From the NCBI GenBank assembly GCA_038503075.1, contig JBCAML010000004.1:765149-829148 (forward strand): a stretch of DNA of 64,000 bases. The letters are read 5' to 3'. A program made the position numbers and the translations under genes. Positions 12,234 to 23,764 of the stretch are shown here, piece by piece. The notes beneath the pieces were generated by a model, which was given only the letters and a program-made list of their open reading frames with translations, was not told where the DNA came from and did no database searches. This stretch comes from Gyromitra esculenta (taxonomy: Eukaryota > Ascomycota > Pezizomycetes > Pezizales > Discinaceae). Every line of letters begins with the position of its first letter. The first letter of the stretch is position 1.

Positions 12234-12924
12234 TTATTCCATACTAAGAGCGGTGTCTGTGCTATTCTCGTCTTCAGGGCCGTCGTGTTTCTCGAATTCA
12301 ACTAAAACGGGATAGATATTATCAAAGACCTGACTCATCGCTTCCTTTGACTTTGTACCAGTGATCACAATCCTACCAGTCGTGAAGATCAGTATAACTC
12401 CTCCCTGAGCCATCCTGTAGACCAGACCCGGGAATATCTCTGGCTCATAATGGGCGAACTGTCGATGTTTTCTTGCTAAACCCTCGAGCCGAATGTGGGA
12501 TCCAAACGCATAAGTTGCTACCACGTTTTGAATCTTGAATTCTGCGAATTTAACCTGATATCCGATCTTTTGGATTATGCGAGCGAATTTCCTGGCAGCG
12601 AGCCTAGCGAGATCTTCCGATTTGGCGCCTGTGACTACTAGCTTTCCTGTAGCAAAGACCAGCCCCGTGGCTTTGGGCTCACGTATGCGAATAATGACAG
12701 CAGAAAAGCGTTTGGGACAGTATTCCGCATTTCTGGCGTGTAAGACAATATTTGCAAGCACCAAGCGAACCTGAAAATTGGCAGTTGCAACAACATTCCT
12801 AAATTTTGGTTTGTTAGTGAGATATTACCAATCTATGAACGGAGGGGGATACTTACTGGACCGTGGGATGAGTATTCGTAAATTGCCTTGTATTGTGAGA
12901 GGCTGACGAGGCTGACGAGGGCAT
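12234..12924 (-). CDS. Divergent TATA-binding protein (TBP or TBP-related factor)
   Basis: Two exons, 12857-12924 and 12234-12798, with a 58-bp intron (GTAAGT...TTTAG) give 210 residues. Both TBP repeats are present: PTVQNVVATANF...LHARNAEYCPKRF and FKIQNVVAT...YEPEIFPGLVYRM. The four DNA-intercalating phenylalanines are kept (F54 and F71 in repeat 1, F145 and F161 in repeat 2). Many positions that hardly vary among fungal TBPs are changed: NFQVRLVLANI replaces the usual NLDCRLDLKTI, repeat 2 has AQGGVILIF and is one residue shorter between its phenylalanines, and a hydrophilic acidic tail of about 18 residues (DGPEDENSTDTALSME) is added. The N-terminal arm is only about 20 residues. It should bind promoter DNA with Pol I/II/III factors, but the divergence suggests a paralogue rather than the general TBP. 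Confidence 0.92.
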
Positions 12925-15498
12925 TGTTTCGGTACGAAGAAACTTCGGGGTATCTTGGAGGTGATTTTTTTGAGAGTGTTAGTATGATAGAATTCAAGGG
13001 TGGTGTTCTTGTTAATGATGGGAATAGCTGGTCGCATTTATAGCGCCCTGCTAGGGTAATATTTCAAGATTCTCAAACATGAACGACACCAACATGCGCA
13101 ATGTCAGACTTCTGTTTCCCAGTTCTTGCAGTAATAACCCTCAACCTATCCTGAATGGTCAGTTTCGACCTTGGCAGGAAATGATAGTGTTCAATGACGC
13201 TCTACATATACCCTTTAAAATAGTTGGAGGAACTGAGATGGCATCAGTCTTAATTGGGTTCAGAATTCTTCAGTGAAGTATTATATATCAACCTTGTATT
13301 AAATATCCTCATTTTTATATTAGACCAAAGACTATTTGTAGTTGTCATCTACTAATGGTACTGCGTTCGTTCCAATTTTTTTTGGAATACTGTCCGTTTT
13401 TCATCGACAGAATGTCCTCGATAATCTAGTCGGATCCAAATAAGCCACGGTCATGTTTCCGTGCACTGCAGCTGGAAGCAGTAGAATTTATCGCGACGGA
13501 TGGGCTTAATTCAAGATGACATCAAATTACCATGTTAGCCAATTAGCTCTTAACTTTTAGCTTAGAAAAAAAAAGAAGCAAGCAAAGCGAATTGCCTGAA
13601 GTTGGGGATATTTTGGTTGGTCTTATCAATAACGTTCTAGTTGTGATATGTTTCTCAGAGCGCAGATTTTCGTACATGAGCTAGCCATCTGTATCGATAA
13701 CACTGATGTGATTAAAAAAAAATCTCTAGAGGTCTGTGCTTTTTTTTTTAATTACGAAGAACGGGTCATATTGCTCCATGATGAGGTTCATGTTGGGACG
13801 TGTCTGCCGTGACTGAAAATTCCTCATCTCCATCTCCCCAAGCGACGTGATATTTGTCATCGTCAGCCGCTTAGGTCGAAACCCAGAAATAACATAAAGG
13901 CGTTCCTAGGTGCACCGGTACCGTTAGCACTGATTAAACTATTGAAATACAGCAACTGGTTCGGGATCTTTAAGAATGGCTTTCGTTTCTATGTTCTGAA
14001 TACACAACAGCTAATAAGTCCTGTCATTTTCTTTTGTTACTCCTTAAGTGGGGCGATAGCATATTATCGAGTTGGTGTTTGGATCGTACGAGAGAGTGAA
14101 TAGATAGAGTTCCCAGTATTTGGAACCTGTATTGGACGTGAAGAGAAGTGGGTAACGCTTGTCTTTGGGACGGTTTTGAATGAGTCTTGAAGATCTTTGT
14201 CTTTGTGGTAGATTAGCTCAGTCGATAACTTATAGCAGACGTGCGAGAAAGAAAAAGGAGAGTGACTTGAGCGGTTACGACGTAACCATTATATAAAATA
14301 ATATTCGAGCGAAGTGTTCGCATCCTCAAGACCAAACGACCAAACGACCACTTGACTTAATAAGTCTTTATCTAATATCCAACATCTAGAAACAATAATA
14401 ATACCATTAGTAAAAGTATGCAAACACAAAGCCTTGAAAGGAATATTTTCTCAGCCAACAAGATCAACCGGTTTAATAGGGTTAGATAATCCCAACCATA
14501 CTCAGTTGATAGGTATTATTAATTCCATCTTGAATTAGCCAAAGTGACACTGGCATCTGTCTGATCTGAGCGGAGTGGATACTGCCTCTGGTGGTTTCTA
14601 CAATGTGTTAGTAGCAGTAGTCTCGCGTTAGGATTGTGGATGCCGGAATGTTGGCTTTCTCAGTTTCAATTGTTATCCTCGCCATTCTCCTGCTATAAAT
14701 ATCATATTGGTATGTCGCGATGATAAGCTAATTTTGTGTAACCCCCCTTTTTTTATTCGATGGTTATTGTATATTGAGCATGATCAATCATATAGTTTTT
14801 GCAGGATGGTTGTTTGATGGCAGTGTTAATGGTGGTGGTGGTGGTGGAGTGGTTGTCAGAGGTGAAAGAAATCTAGGATGGTGCTGGTGCGTGGATAGGA
14901 ACAGAGATAAGGATCATAATCCATCACTCGTCGTTTTGAAACTCTCCATCGGGGGACGGTCCCGATCCAGTAGTATTGCCTCAGCCCGGAAGAACGCTAT
15001 GGAAAGTTTTAGCAAATAGCGTATATAGGTATGTATATGCATAGAAGTCAAGTCTGTTCAGATGTTTGCGGCTCGTCCTTCTCGTAATCAAAATCTGTTT
15101 GATTGGTGCTAGGTATATACATGTAGTTGGAATTCGAGCACTGGGTACAAACGAGATCACAGAAGAAAATCAAAACACGACGAGCGTAAACTATATGTAC
15201 CCGTGTACGTCGCAAGTTCCCAATCGCCAAACAGACTAGCTAGTACCAAACAATTTCAACTACATTTGTTCAATATTCAACTCACCTCGACTATTCATAA
15301 AAATAAACCATACAGCTTATCCATCCATAGTTATCAGCATACCACATATCATAGCACCTATAAACTTCTAATGTCCCAATCCCATATACGTATACATCAA
15401 CTACATCCTAACTTGTACGCAGTAGATATTTACACCTTAGCAAAAAAGCGAAGAAAGAAAGAAAAACCTACACCAAGCGCCATACCCCTCACACCAAA
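12925..15498. other. 2.6 kb intergenic region
   Basis: AT-rich DNA with homopolymer runs; one TACATGTAG motif at 15118-15126. Short frames at 13079-13276, 14774-15019 and 15203-15511 have simple or biased composition and no family resemblance. No RNA gene seen. Confidence 0.45.
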
Positions 15499-17399
15499 TC
15501 AAGTCATATAATACTTCGGCCCCTCCCCACCCTGCGGAGTAGTCCACTCAATATCCTGACTCGGCGCTTTAATATCACAAGTCTTACAGTGTATACAATT
15601 CTGCGCATTGATCTGGAACCTCACACCGTCCTTCTTTGTCGCGTCTTCAATATACTCGTATACTCCTGCCGGACAAAACCGATTCTCGAGTCCTTTGAAT
15701 CGTGGCCATTCCTTTTCGGCGTGTTTATCCCAGTCGGAGACTCGGAGATGGACAGGCTGGTCTTCTTCGTGGTTTGTACCAGTGCGGGAGACGGAGGTTA
15801 GGATATCGAAGGAGAGAATTCCGTCGGGTTTCGGGTATTCTATTTTGTTGCACTCGGCAGCGGGCTTGGTGGCTGCGTAATCAGGTGATGGATGGTGTAG
15901 AGTCCACGGTACGCGACCTTTGAGGATATAGGCTTCGAGACCGGAGTATAGGACTCCGCCGACCATGCCGAGGGGACTGTGGAAGCTGGGTCGCATGTTT
16001 CGGACTTGTTTTAGCTCTTTCCAGATGCTGCTGTTGCGGAGTGCGTCTTCGTAGTTGAAAAGCATTAGGGTATCACCCTTCTTGTTCTCGGTGAGGGCTT
16101 GGAAGGTGGCCTCCGCTGCAAGCATGCCGGATTTCATGGCTGTGTGAGTACCTTTGATCTTCGGGACGTTGAGAAAACCAGCAGTATCGCCGATTAAAGC
16201 ACCACCGGGGAAGGCGCAGTGCGGGATGGATTGGAAGCCGCCTTCATTGAGGGCGCGAGCACCGTAGGAGATGCAGCGACCGCCTTCGAGAACAGAGGAG
16301 AAGAAGGGGTGGTGCTTCATGCGTTGAAATTCAGAGTAGGGCGAGAGGTAGGGGTTTGGATAATCCTACGGAGGTTAGTATGGACTGTAAGGCGGTGAAA
16401 AGGGGAACATACAAGTCCGACGACAAGGCCAAGTGATACTTTGTTTTCGCCGAAATGATACATCCAGCTCCCGCCATACGTGTTGCTTGGTAGCGGCCAC
16501 CCAAGCGTGTGGCTTACTTGGCCCTTTATAAATTTCTCCGGCTTCACTTCCCATACCTCCTTTAGTCCAAGACCGTACGTCTGGGGCTCTGAATCCTTGC
16601 GTAGATCAAATTTCTTGATGACCTTCTTCGTAAGACTCCCGTGACATCCCTCCGCAAATAGCGTACACCGCGCATGGAACTCCATCCCCCTCTCAAACGA
16701 CGGCTTCGGCTTCCCATCTCTCCCAAGGCCCAGGTCATTCGTCGCCACACCCATAACCCCACCATCAGGCCCATAAAGCACCTCCGAGGCCGCAAAACCA
16801 GGATACACCTCAACACCCACCTCCTCCGCGCGCTCCGCCAGCCACTTGACGAGCTCATTCAAGCTCACGATGTAATTGCCGTGATTATTCATCTGCGGCG
16901 GGCCCGGCATTGGGATCGCCCGATTCTTTGTCAAGAAGCGCATCCGGTCGGACGTTACAGCAGTGATATTCTCAAAACGGTTCTCGTTCTCGGGCGCGTT
17001 CCAGTCCGGCAGCAACTCGTTGAGCGCAGTGGGTTCAATGACCGCACCGGAGACAATATGGGCGCCCATATCACCTGCTTTTTCGAGCAGGAGGACACGG
17101 AATTCCTCATTGCCGGCTTCGTTCGCGAGCTGTTTCAGACGGATCGCGGCGGAGAGACCAGCAGGGCCACCACCGACAATTACAACGTCGACTTCGTCAG
17201 ATTCGCGAGATTCGAAGAGGGGGTTGTCATCATTAAGACGACGAGAAGCGTGGAAATTGCGGGGAGCGATGAGGGTGGGGAGACGGGTGGGTTGGAAGCG
17301 TATCCGGGGGAGTTGGCGGGATGCTGAAAACAGTGACTGGGCTGGTGAGACGGCTACTCGCCGTAAAAGAATAGACGAAACTCTCCGAGAAGCAGCCAT
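15499..17399 (-). CDS. cir2: Electron transfer flavoprotein-ubiquinone oxidoreductase (ETF-QO), mitochondrial
   Basis: Two exons (16413-17399 and 15499-16365) with a 47-bp intron (GTATGT...CGTAG) give 617 residues, the usual length. Residues 1 to about 53 are Arg-rich and acid-poor, a mitochondrial presequence ending near RNFHASRR. The dinucleotide-binding motif [16 protein letters not shown] spans about 71-86. Further conserved stretches are [36 protein letters not shown]-like [10 protein letters not shown], and [19 protein letters not shown]. Four cysteines, C560 in CPAGVYEY and C586, C589 and C592 in CIHCKTC, bind the 4Fe-4S cluster. The enzyme passes electrons from ETF, reduced by fatty-acid and amino-acid dehydrogenases, to ubiquinone at the inner membrane. 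The start is the ATG at 17399; the frame extends upstream only with a non-ATG codon. Confidence 0.96.
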
Positions 17400-19142
17400 T
17401 GCGCTGAAGCGAGTTGTGAACCAGAATACCAAGATTCTGGGGTATAATTCGACTTTTAGATGGACTCAGGGGCGTATAGCTCTCTGTCCTGTCGTTGGAA
17501 GAGAGTTGAAGTCAAGATTGATGTTCACGGGATCTGAATTTTCCCCACCAGATTCGGGCTAGAGGCATATGAGAAGCCGGGGATAGCCAGCTGGGCGCCA
17601 CTCCCACCCCCGTTCTCCGATGATCGCCTGTGCTTGGTCCACCGTGTCCCTGCCCAATGGGGGGCAAGGCGTTGTAATGCCGTTCCTGAGTGTGGCGCTG
17701 TAGAGGCTGAGGGACATGGGGCGTCACTCGGCTGCAAGCAGGGGTAGATGTAGCTGCGCGTCAGTTGGCTCCTTTGCCAGTCTGGTCGGCGGTGGATGGC
17801 AGTGGAACCGTTTCTGTGCTTTCTCTGCTCGGCTAGTGGTGTGGCCTGGCTTTATCACTGGCATATTCGACAACACTCAGCAAACAACCACCTTCTAGCG
17901 GGTTTGTTCTCTCACACCTCACACCTCACTCCCCACCCCTTCAACAGTACACCAAAGACCACCACACTTCATTTAAAGCTCTATTTACCTCCTCTGTGAA
18001 GCCATTCCTGTTCCCCATTCCCACTACGCGATCTAAGACAAAAATGGCATCAAATCCCTCTGATCCGTTCCTAACTATTCAACGCAACACTGTTTTTGTA
18101 TTCCCGCTTCTCACAAGAGGCTCTCCAACGTATGTAGAAGAAACGAACTGATCATTAAGTAGATTGAATCCTCGCTTACCGAAGAATACCTCACGCACAT
18201 TGTTAACAACACACAAACCGAAGCCTTTCGTGGTTCTACTTTTGATCCTAATGCAAAGAAACAATTAGCATAGTTTCACTGATGGGATGTAACAAACTAA
18301 CGCTTGCGTAGTTTCTACCGGACAGTAAATCACTCGGAATATTCAACACGATAGGTATCTTTAACTGCAGCAAACACACCCAACTTTAATACCTCACATC
18401 CCAGAATGGAAGAATGACAATCATTCACGATGCCAGATTCTTTCATCCACTATTCAAAGAGATATAAACTCTGATCTTATTTGTCGGGCTCAAACCTTTA
18501 GCACGCCCCGCTCCATACCGCGGTTAAGGAAACTGGGCCATCCCGCCTCCTCGTTTTCAGACCAAAACATCAAAGCGTTTATTGTAAATCGACTATTCAA
18601 AAACTCTTCCAAAAATCATCTCACACTCTAGTAATTCGGTTCTTGGTATTGCGATACTAGATACCAAATTGTTATTATCCTCACCCTACTTGAACGGTGG
18701 TGGACTTAGAACCAAGGGATACATTTATCAGTCAAACATTATCTCGAACACTGTTATATTCGACAGCCCCTTACAAAGCCAACACCGGAGCTATCCCTCT
18801 GTGGATATGCGTTCGAACCTACGGGAAAAAATCATAAACCAGCTATTAAAAAGGAGCGATAAAGATATTTCGGAGCATTAGAGATACCAGAGGCTATGGA
18901 TTGATTCAGTATCAGTGCTCCCCCCTCTCCCTTCGTGCATTAACCCTGTGTATTCTGACGGTTTGAGGAATAGAAATAGGGAATATTGAGGTTGGGGTTT
19001 CAAAGTTTCGGCGGTTTGTTTCGGCGGTATGATGGGTTGCCAGACTTAAGGTCGATGCGCTATTACCATTCAATCGTAGGTGATTCGTACCGAAGTTTTG
19101 GAAAGATATTGCTTTGCTAACGTGCTGCAGGTTGAGTATATT
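17400..19142. other. Intergenic, promoter side of ETF-QO
   Basis: No convincing gene. The first few hundred bases are the likely promoter and 5' leader of ETF-QO. The small frames at 17512-17737 and 18079-18264 have no family resemblance. Confidence 0.45.
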
Positions 19143-19431
19143 CTAGCCATCAACCACTGAACTGTTTATTGAGCGAAAGAGCCGGCTCCTTGGGATATTT
19201 CCTAGCCATCAACCACCGAACTGTTTATTGAGCGAAAGAGCTGACTCCTTGGGATATCGTCTAGCCATCAACCACCGAACTGTTTATTGAGCGAGAGAGC
19301 CGACTCCTTGGGATATCGTCTAGCCATCAACCACCGAATTGTTTATTGAGTGGGAGAGCCAGCTCCCTGGGGTATTGCCCAACCATCAACTACCGAACTG
19401 TTTATTGAGTGGGAGAGCCAGCTCCCTGGGA
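19143..19431. repeat. Minisatellite, five copies of a 59-bp unit
   Basis: The phrase CTAGCCATCAACCACYGAAC begins copies at 19143, 19202, 19261 and 19320, and a diverged copy begins at 19379, giving an exact 59-bp period. Inside each unit is a short palindrome-like stretch around GAGCCGGCTC followed by CTTGGG. The last two copies share variants (GTGGGAGAGCCAGCTCCCTGGG), so they arose from each other. There is no spacer sequence, so this is a tandem array and not a CRISPR. Confidence 0.93.
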
Positions 19432-20528
19432 CGCATATTAAGTTGATACTCTGAGTATTGTTGGGAAAGTTCGGTATTCATCAATCCGAGAAGATGTGAG
19501 CTGATTGAGCTTGCTTAGGAGGATGAGTGAGATATCGCATGGTGGTTGCTTCGCAGCTATAGCAACGACTAGTGCGGGAGAAAGGTGAACGATTGGCTGG
19601 ACGTATGGTTCTGGGTGCTGTCGAGGAGTGTATTCAAAACTTTGGGCAGTCTACTCTGTTCTGTCGTTTTATTCAAATCTAGTCAACAAGGGAGAAGGTA
19701 CATGTAGTTGATGGTACTGGGATGGGTACGTGGTTATTACATGTAGTGTTGGTGAGAGGATGAGGCGAGTGATTTTTAGTGACTTATTATGTCCCAATTA
19801 TAAAAGTAGATCTAATAGATTCAAAAACCATCACTATCTAAGCCTTTACTTTTGCTTTTGCGGTTTCTGTGGGGCATCGATCGTGAGGATACATGCTTTG
19901 CTAGTTGACTCACAGACTGCTATTTTTAGTCTCGCAACACCCATTCGCTCAGCTAAACTTTCTGGCAAAGCTTTCGCATGCAACCTGGCAGCGCCTAATA
20001 CAGAAGTGGATTGTTATGTGATAAGCTGCCTGCAGGGCCACCGTATTCAAGGCACCTAGGGCGGATGAGTTGTTTAGCTATTTTTTGATTGTGAGGTGAG
20101 CCTGATTTACTAATCTACTAAGCCAGTAAACGCCATGACGTCATGAGCTTCCAAAGTAGTTATAGGCTAGAAATGTCGCTTTTGCGTTCTTCTTTGGCCA
20201 ATCCAAGCCATCTTCTCTTTAGCTGTGAATGATTGCCTTGGAGGCGTCTTTCAGCGGCAGTAAGTCTAGTTATGGCACGTAAGGCTGAGACTGGAAAACG
20301 GATTTCACTGTAGATTCTTGTTTGTTTGTTTGTTTGTTTGTTTGTTAGTTTGTTTGCCATGTTTCTTGGGTCCTTGGATGGGTTGATAGCCTTTGGTTAA
20401 TATTGTCTCAATTATTTCCTATTCAATCACCCAACTCCTGCCATAAATCGCAATTACTCAAACCAATGATAAAAAAATCGCCCAGAAATCCCATTAATAG
20501 TCTGCTCTTCATACACCACCCCACGCTT
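19432..20528. other. Intergenic with two TACATGTAG motifs and a TTTG microsatellite
   Basis: TACATGTAG occurs at 19699-19707 and 19738-19746. A TTTG/GTTT tract runs from about 20319 to 20354. A 109-codon frame at 19730-20059 has no recognisable features. No gene is called. Confidence 0.5.
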
Positions 20529-21551
20529 TTAGCAAAGCGAGATGTTTGCCAAAACAGTATCTCTCTTGCTGTTCCTGCAATACTCCCTAAGTCTCTTTTC
20601 ATTGCTCGCACCGGCCATTGGATCGCCCTCCTTATACGCCCTCCACAGCGCCCTCAGCCTATTCCTGGTGCCCATCCCACTGACCAGACGCCAGTAGTCC
20701 ACACTCCCCTGAGGTCTCTGCTCATCGTAGTACTTGCCGTCCAGCAGGGGGACCACGCCCTCGGTCTGGAACAGCCTCATGACCTCCACCGCCTGGAACT
20801 GCAGCCCCCACTCAAACACCGTCTCCCCAAACCGACAGCAAACCCTCGTGCTCGCACCCGCCTTCAGCAAGGTCCTCACCATCTCCAGATTCCCATACCT
20901 CGTCGCCTGGTGCAGCGCCGTCGCCCCGGTAGTCGGATGTCGCGCATCCACCTCAGCGCCATTCCGGATTAGCAGATCCACAACGTCTGCATTCCACCTC
21001 GCCGGCATTCTCGACGGATGCTCGATAGTCCACAGCCCCGTCTCGCCCATATAGTGTCCTACCGCGCAGTGCAGTATCGGCAGCCGCGTATTGACCGGCG
21101 CGCCATGCTCGAGCAGGACGCGCACGACTCCCTTGCGCCCGCAATGGACCGCATAGTGCAGCGGGGTCTCGCCGGCCCAGGTCGTGGCGCTGACGTCTGC
21201 GCCGCGCTTGAGCAGGTCCCTGACGATCGCTTCGCTGCCCCCGCAGGCTGCAAAGTGGAGCAGCGTCTCGCCGTAGGAAACGGGGATGCAGTTGGCGGGA
21301 TCGAGACCCCTCTCGACCAGCAGGCGGAAAAGCACGTGGTAGCCCTTCCACACCGCCCAGTGCAGCCGGCAGTAGATAATTGGGTACCCCCGCCGGTACA
21401 GCCTGCGCGGCAGGGTTGCGAATCTGCAGAGCGTGTCTGTGAGGAGGGCGTTGAGGCGCTGGTTCGCGCGCAGGAGGGAACATACGTCGTTTGACGAGAG
21501 GGAGGAGGCGACTATGAGGAGGAGCTCGTTGGGGAGACTGAGGAGAGACAT
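20529..21551 (-). CDS. F-box-like and ankyrin-repeat protein
   Basis: A single-exon frame of 340 residues from ATG at 21551. Residues 1-45 (LSLPNELLLIVASSLSSNDVC, then LLRANQRLNALL) look like an F-box-type motif. At least five ankyrin repeats follow, recognisable by LHWAVWKGYHVLFRLLVERG, LLHFAACGGSEAIVRDLLKRGAD, PLHYAVHCGRKGVVRVLLEHGA, ADVVDLLIRNGAEVDA and ALHQATRYGNLEMVRTLLKAGAS. Fungal proteins of this layout are presumed adaptors of SCF ubiquitin ligases, but large lineage-specific families exist and targets are unknown. The gene is clearly richer in GC than its flanks. The last ~60 residues show no repeat. Confidence 0.85.
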   Translation of the reverse strand: MSLLSLPNELLLIVASSLSSNDVCSLLRANQRLNALLTDTLCRFATLPRRLYRRGYPIIYCRLHWAVWKGYHVLFRLLVERGLDPANCIPVSYGETLLHFAACGGSEAIVRDLLKRGADVSATTWAGETPLHYAVHCGRKGVVRVLLEHGAPVNTRLPILHCAVGHYMGETGLWTIEHPSRMPARWNADVVDLLIRNGAEVDARHPTTGATALHQATRYGNLEMVRTLLKAGASTRVCCRFGETVFEWGLQFQAVEVMRLFQTEGVVPLLDGKYYDEQRPQGSVDYWRLVSGMGTRNRLRALWRAYKEGDPMAGASNEKRLREYCRNSKRDTVLANISLC

Positions 21552-22294
21552 TTCATTTATTTATTATTTATTTTTTGGGGTAGGGGGGCAGGGAGGTGGG
21601 CTTAAGGATGAGGGAGAGAGGCAGGTTCAGGTGCGGTGGTGGGCGTTTTTATGTAGAGGGTTTGGTGTTACACAGCGTTACACGGTGGGTTTCACCTACC
21701 AATCGTTTTCTCTCTACGTGTTTGGGGTAGATTGTCGTGATGAGGAGGGCCCTGTGGGTCGGGCTGGTGTGGGCTGGGGGAATTGAGATTGTTTTGTAGA
21801 TGGCTGCTGCCGCGGACGAGTTTTGGATATCAAGTCATGGAATATCACTCGTGAATGTAATATTTCGTCTGGCACAGGAGCTGAAAAGGGTATTTAAAAA
21901 GCGAAGAATGCATGTATTGCAGCCCAAGTCTGTATAACAAAGGCTTCATGGCTACTGCTGCGTGTCGTACTCAGCCAGCAGTGTGCACAAAACGATGCCC
22001 GCTGCCTCCTGGAGAGCCCACAGCCCAGGCACGGAAAGCCCACTACAGCCCTGTCAATCCCTCCATCTCCCTCCTTCTTGCTTGTCTCTGTCGCTGCCAA
22101 AAACACGAAAATATCTGAAAGACCAGGCGAGTGATGGCCAATGATCTGCTGGGAGTGATCCGTTACCCGGCCGTGCCCCACCCCACCAAAACAGCCAATT
22201 CTATGATTCACCCGGTACAGGTATATATTCCCACCTCCTCCGTCTCTTCCTCCACAATCTCCAACAAAACACCACTCCACCAAGTTCTACCACA
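21552..22294. other. Divergent intergenic region between the ankyrin gene and cdc123
   Basis: About 740 bp between two divergent start codons, expected to hold both promoters. A CT-rich stretch just before 22295 suits a fungal core promoter or 5' leader. No other element recognised. Confidence 0.5.
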
Positions 22295-23539
22295 ATGGCA
22301 GAATCCCCCTCCCCCTCGCCCTCCGTCTCCAGCGGAGGCTCTCTCGAAGCCCCTAAAAGCCTCCTCGACATCTTCCCCCCAGTCCACAAAGCACACATCC
22401 TCAACTGCGCCTTCGCCTCCTGGCACTCCCTCTATCGCCCCTTCACGCCCAAAGCACGCACAATCCCCCTATCCGCCGAATTCCTCTCCTACCTGCGCGA
22501 AGACGGGATCGTCCTCCCAGACGACGAGGAGCAGATCACCACCCTGTCCGACAGCTCCGACGGCTCTGAAGACGAAACCGAAGACGAGCAAGACGACGCC
22601 GAGGACCAAGACCGCCGACGGAACCCCACCCAGCGCTTCCCCGCCCTACACGAGAAGATCAAAGCCACAATCCGCGAACTCGGCGGCAAAGTGTGCCCGA
22701 AGCTGAACTGGAGCAGCCCCAAAGATGCGGCGTTCATGACGGCGACGAATACGCTGGAGTGTAGGTCCCCCGGCGACGTGTATCTGCTGCTGAAGAGCTC
22801 GGATTTTGTTACGCATGATTTGGAGCATGCCTTCCGGGACTGTGTGGACGACGACGACGAGGCGGAGGAGGGGGATGTGGAAACCCTTACTGCCACTGCT
22901 GCCACTGCTGCCACTGCTGCCACTACTACTACCACTACTACTATACCGACCACCACCATACCATACCATCTCACGCTCCGGAAATGGTTCCCGTTAAACC
23001 CGTCGCTGGAGTTTAGGGTCTTTGTCTCCAACCGCAGGATCCTAGCCATAACCCAGCGCGATCTGAACCACTACGAGTTCCTCGCGGGCCTACGCCCCGC
23101 GTTCACTGCCGCGATAACCGAGTTCTTTACCGACACCCTGCGGGAGACGTTCCCGGATCCGGACTACGTGTTTGATGTGTACATCCCACCCACGGACGAG
23201 GACCAAACACTGCGTGTATGGCTGGTCGACATCAACCCGTTTGCGCCACGCACGGACACTATTCTGTTTTCGTGGGTTGAGGTGCTGCGGCTGCGGAATG
23301 GGGAGAGGCTGGAAGGGGAGGAGGTGGAGATGAGGCTGGTGGAGAGGGATGATCCGGAGGCGTATCAGTTTGCTACGCCGCAGTATAGCGCGAGTAAGCT
23401 GCCGAGGGATGTGGTGGAGGTGGGGCTGGAGGGGGAGGAGGCCGTGTGGGAGTTTGCGAGGAGGTGGAGGGAGATTGTGGATAAAGCGGAGAAGGACAGG
23501 GAAGTGAGGAATGCAGGGGCGAGTACTGCTGGAAATTAG
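22295..23539 (+). CDS. cdc123: Cdc123 (D123 family), eIF2 assembly factor
   Basis: Single-exon frame of 414 residues. It carries the D123 family landmarks: ILNCAFASWHSLYRPFTPKA near residue 35, PKLNWSSPKDA, DVYLLLKSSDFV, then LTLRKWFPLNPSLEFRVFV, RDLNHYEFL and VWLVDINPFAPRTD with FSWVEV. The family has an ATP-grasp fold, and Cdc123 binds eIF2-gamma and promotes assembly of the eIF2 complex in the cytoplasm. The DINPF stretch holds metal/ATP ligands. An acidic insert (about residues 84-105) follows the N-terminal block. A simple-sequence insert of Thr/Ala near residue 200, encoded by GCCACT and ACT repeats, makes the protein longer than the ~335-residue animal form and is likely length-variable. 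Confidence 0.95.
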   Translation: MAESPSPSPSVSSGGSLEAPKSLLDIFPPVHKAHILNCAFASWHSLYRPFTPKARTIPLSAEFLSYLREDGIVLPDDEEQITTLSDSSDGSEDETEDEQDDAEDQDRRRNPTQRFPALHEKIKATIRELGGKVCPKLNWSSPKDAAFMTATNTLECRSPGDVYLLLKSSDFVTHDLEHAFRDCVDDDDEAEEGDVETLTATAATAATAATTTTTTTIPTTTIPYHLTLRKWFPLNPSLEFRVFVSNRRILAITQRDLNHYEFLAGLRPAFTAAITEFFTDTLRETFPDPDYVFDVYIPPTDEDQTLRVWLVDINPFAPRTDTILFSWVEVLRLRNGERLEGEEVEMRLVERDDPEAYQFATPQYSASKLPRDVVEVGLEGEEAVWEFARRWREIVDKAEKDREVRNAGASTAGN

Positions 23540-23764
23540 CAGTAGTGGGAAGAGGGTGGATGTGGTGGGAATTGGCGTTTTTGTTAGAGAGCGGATTCGC
23601 TCAAAAGTAGTCTTTTTTTCGGAGTATTCCTTTTGTAATTTAGAGTTACATTCTTCTACTGTATCTACGTTACAGCAAACAAGACAGACGAGAGAAGAAA
23701 AAAACGATACAGCTCCACGTCCGTAATACACCTCCCTACTATCGCAATCACAGCTTCTCACTCG

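Noticed and set aside
14205..14290. Possible tRNA near TAGATTAGCTCAGTCG
   Set aside because: Resembles a D-arm start, but no T-arm GTTCRA or acceptor pairing could be found.
14774..15019. 81-codon frame with a Gly run
   Set aside because: The Gly run is a GGT microsatellite; nothing else supports a gene.
19143..19431. Direct repeats resembling a CRISPR array
   Set aside because: The repeats are contiguous with a 59-bp period and no variable spacers, and the genome is fungal.
20953..21494. Long frames on both strands inside the ankyrin gene
   Set aside because: Shadows in GC-rich DNA; only 20529-21551 gives ankyrin motifs.
22489..23049. 186-codon minus-strand frame with Val and Ser runs
   Set aside because: Antisense shadow of the simple-sequence insert and acidic regions of cdc123.
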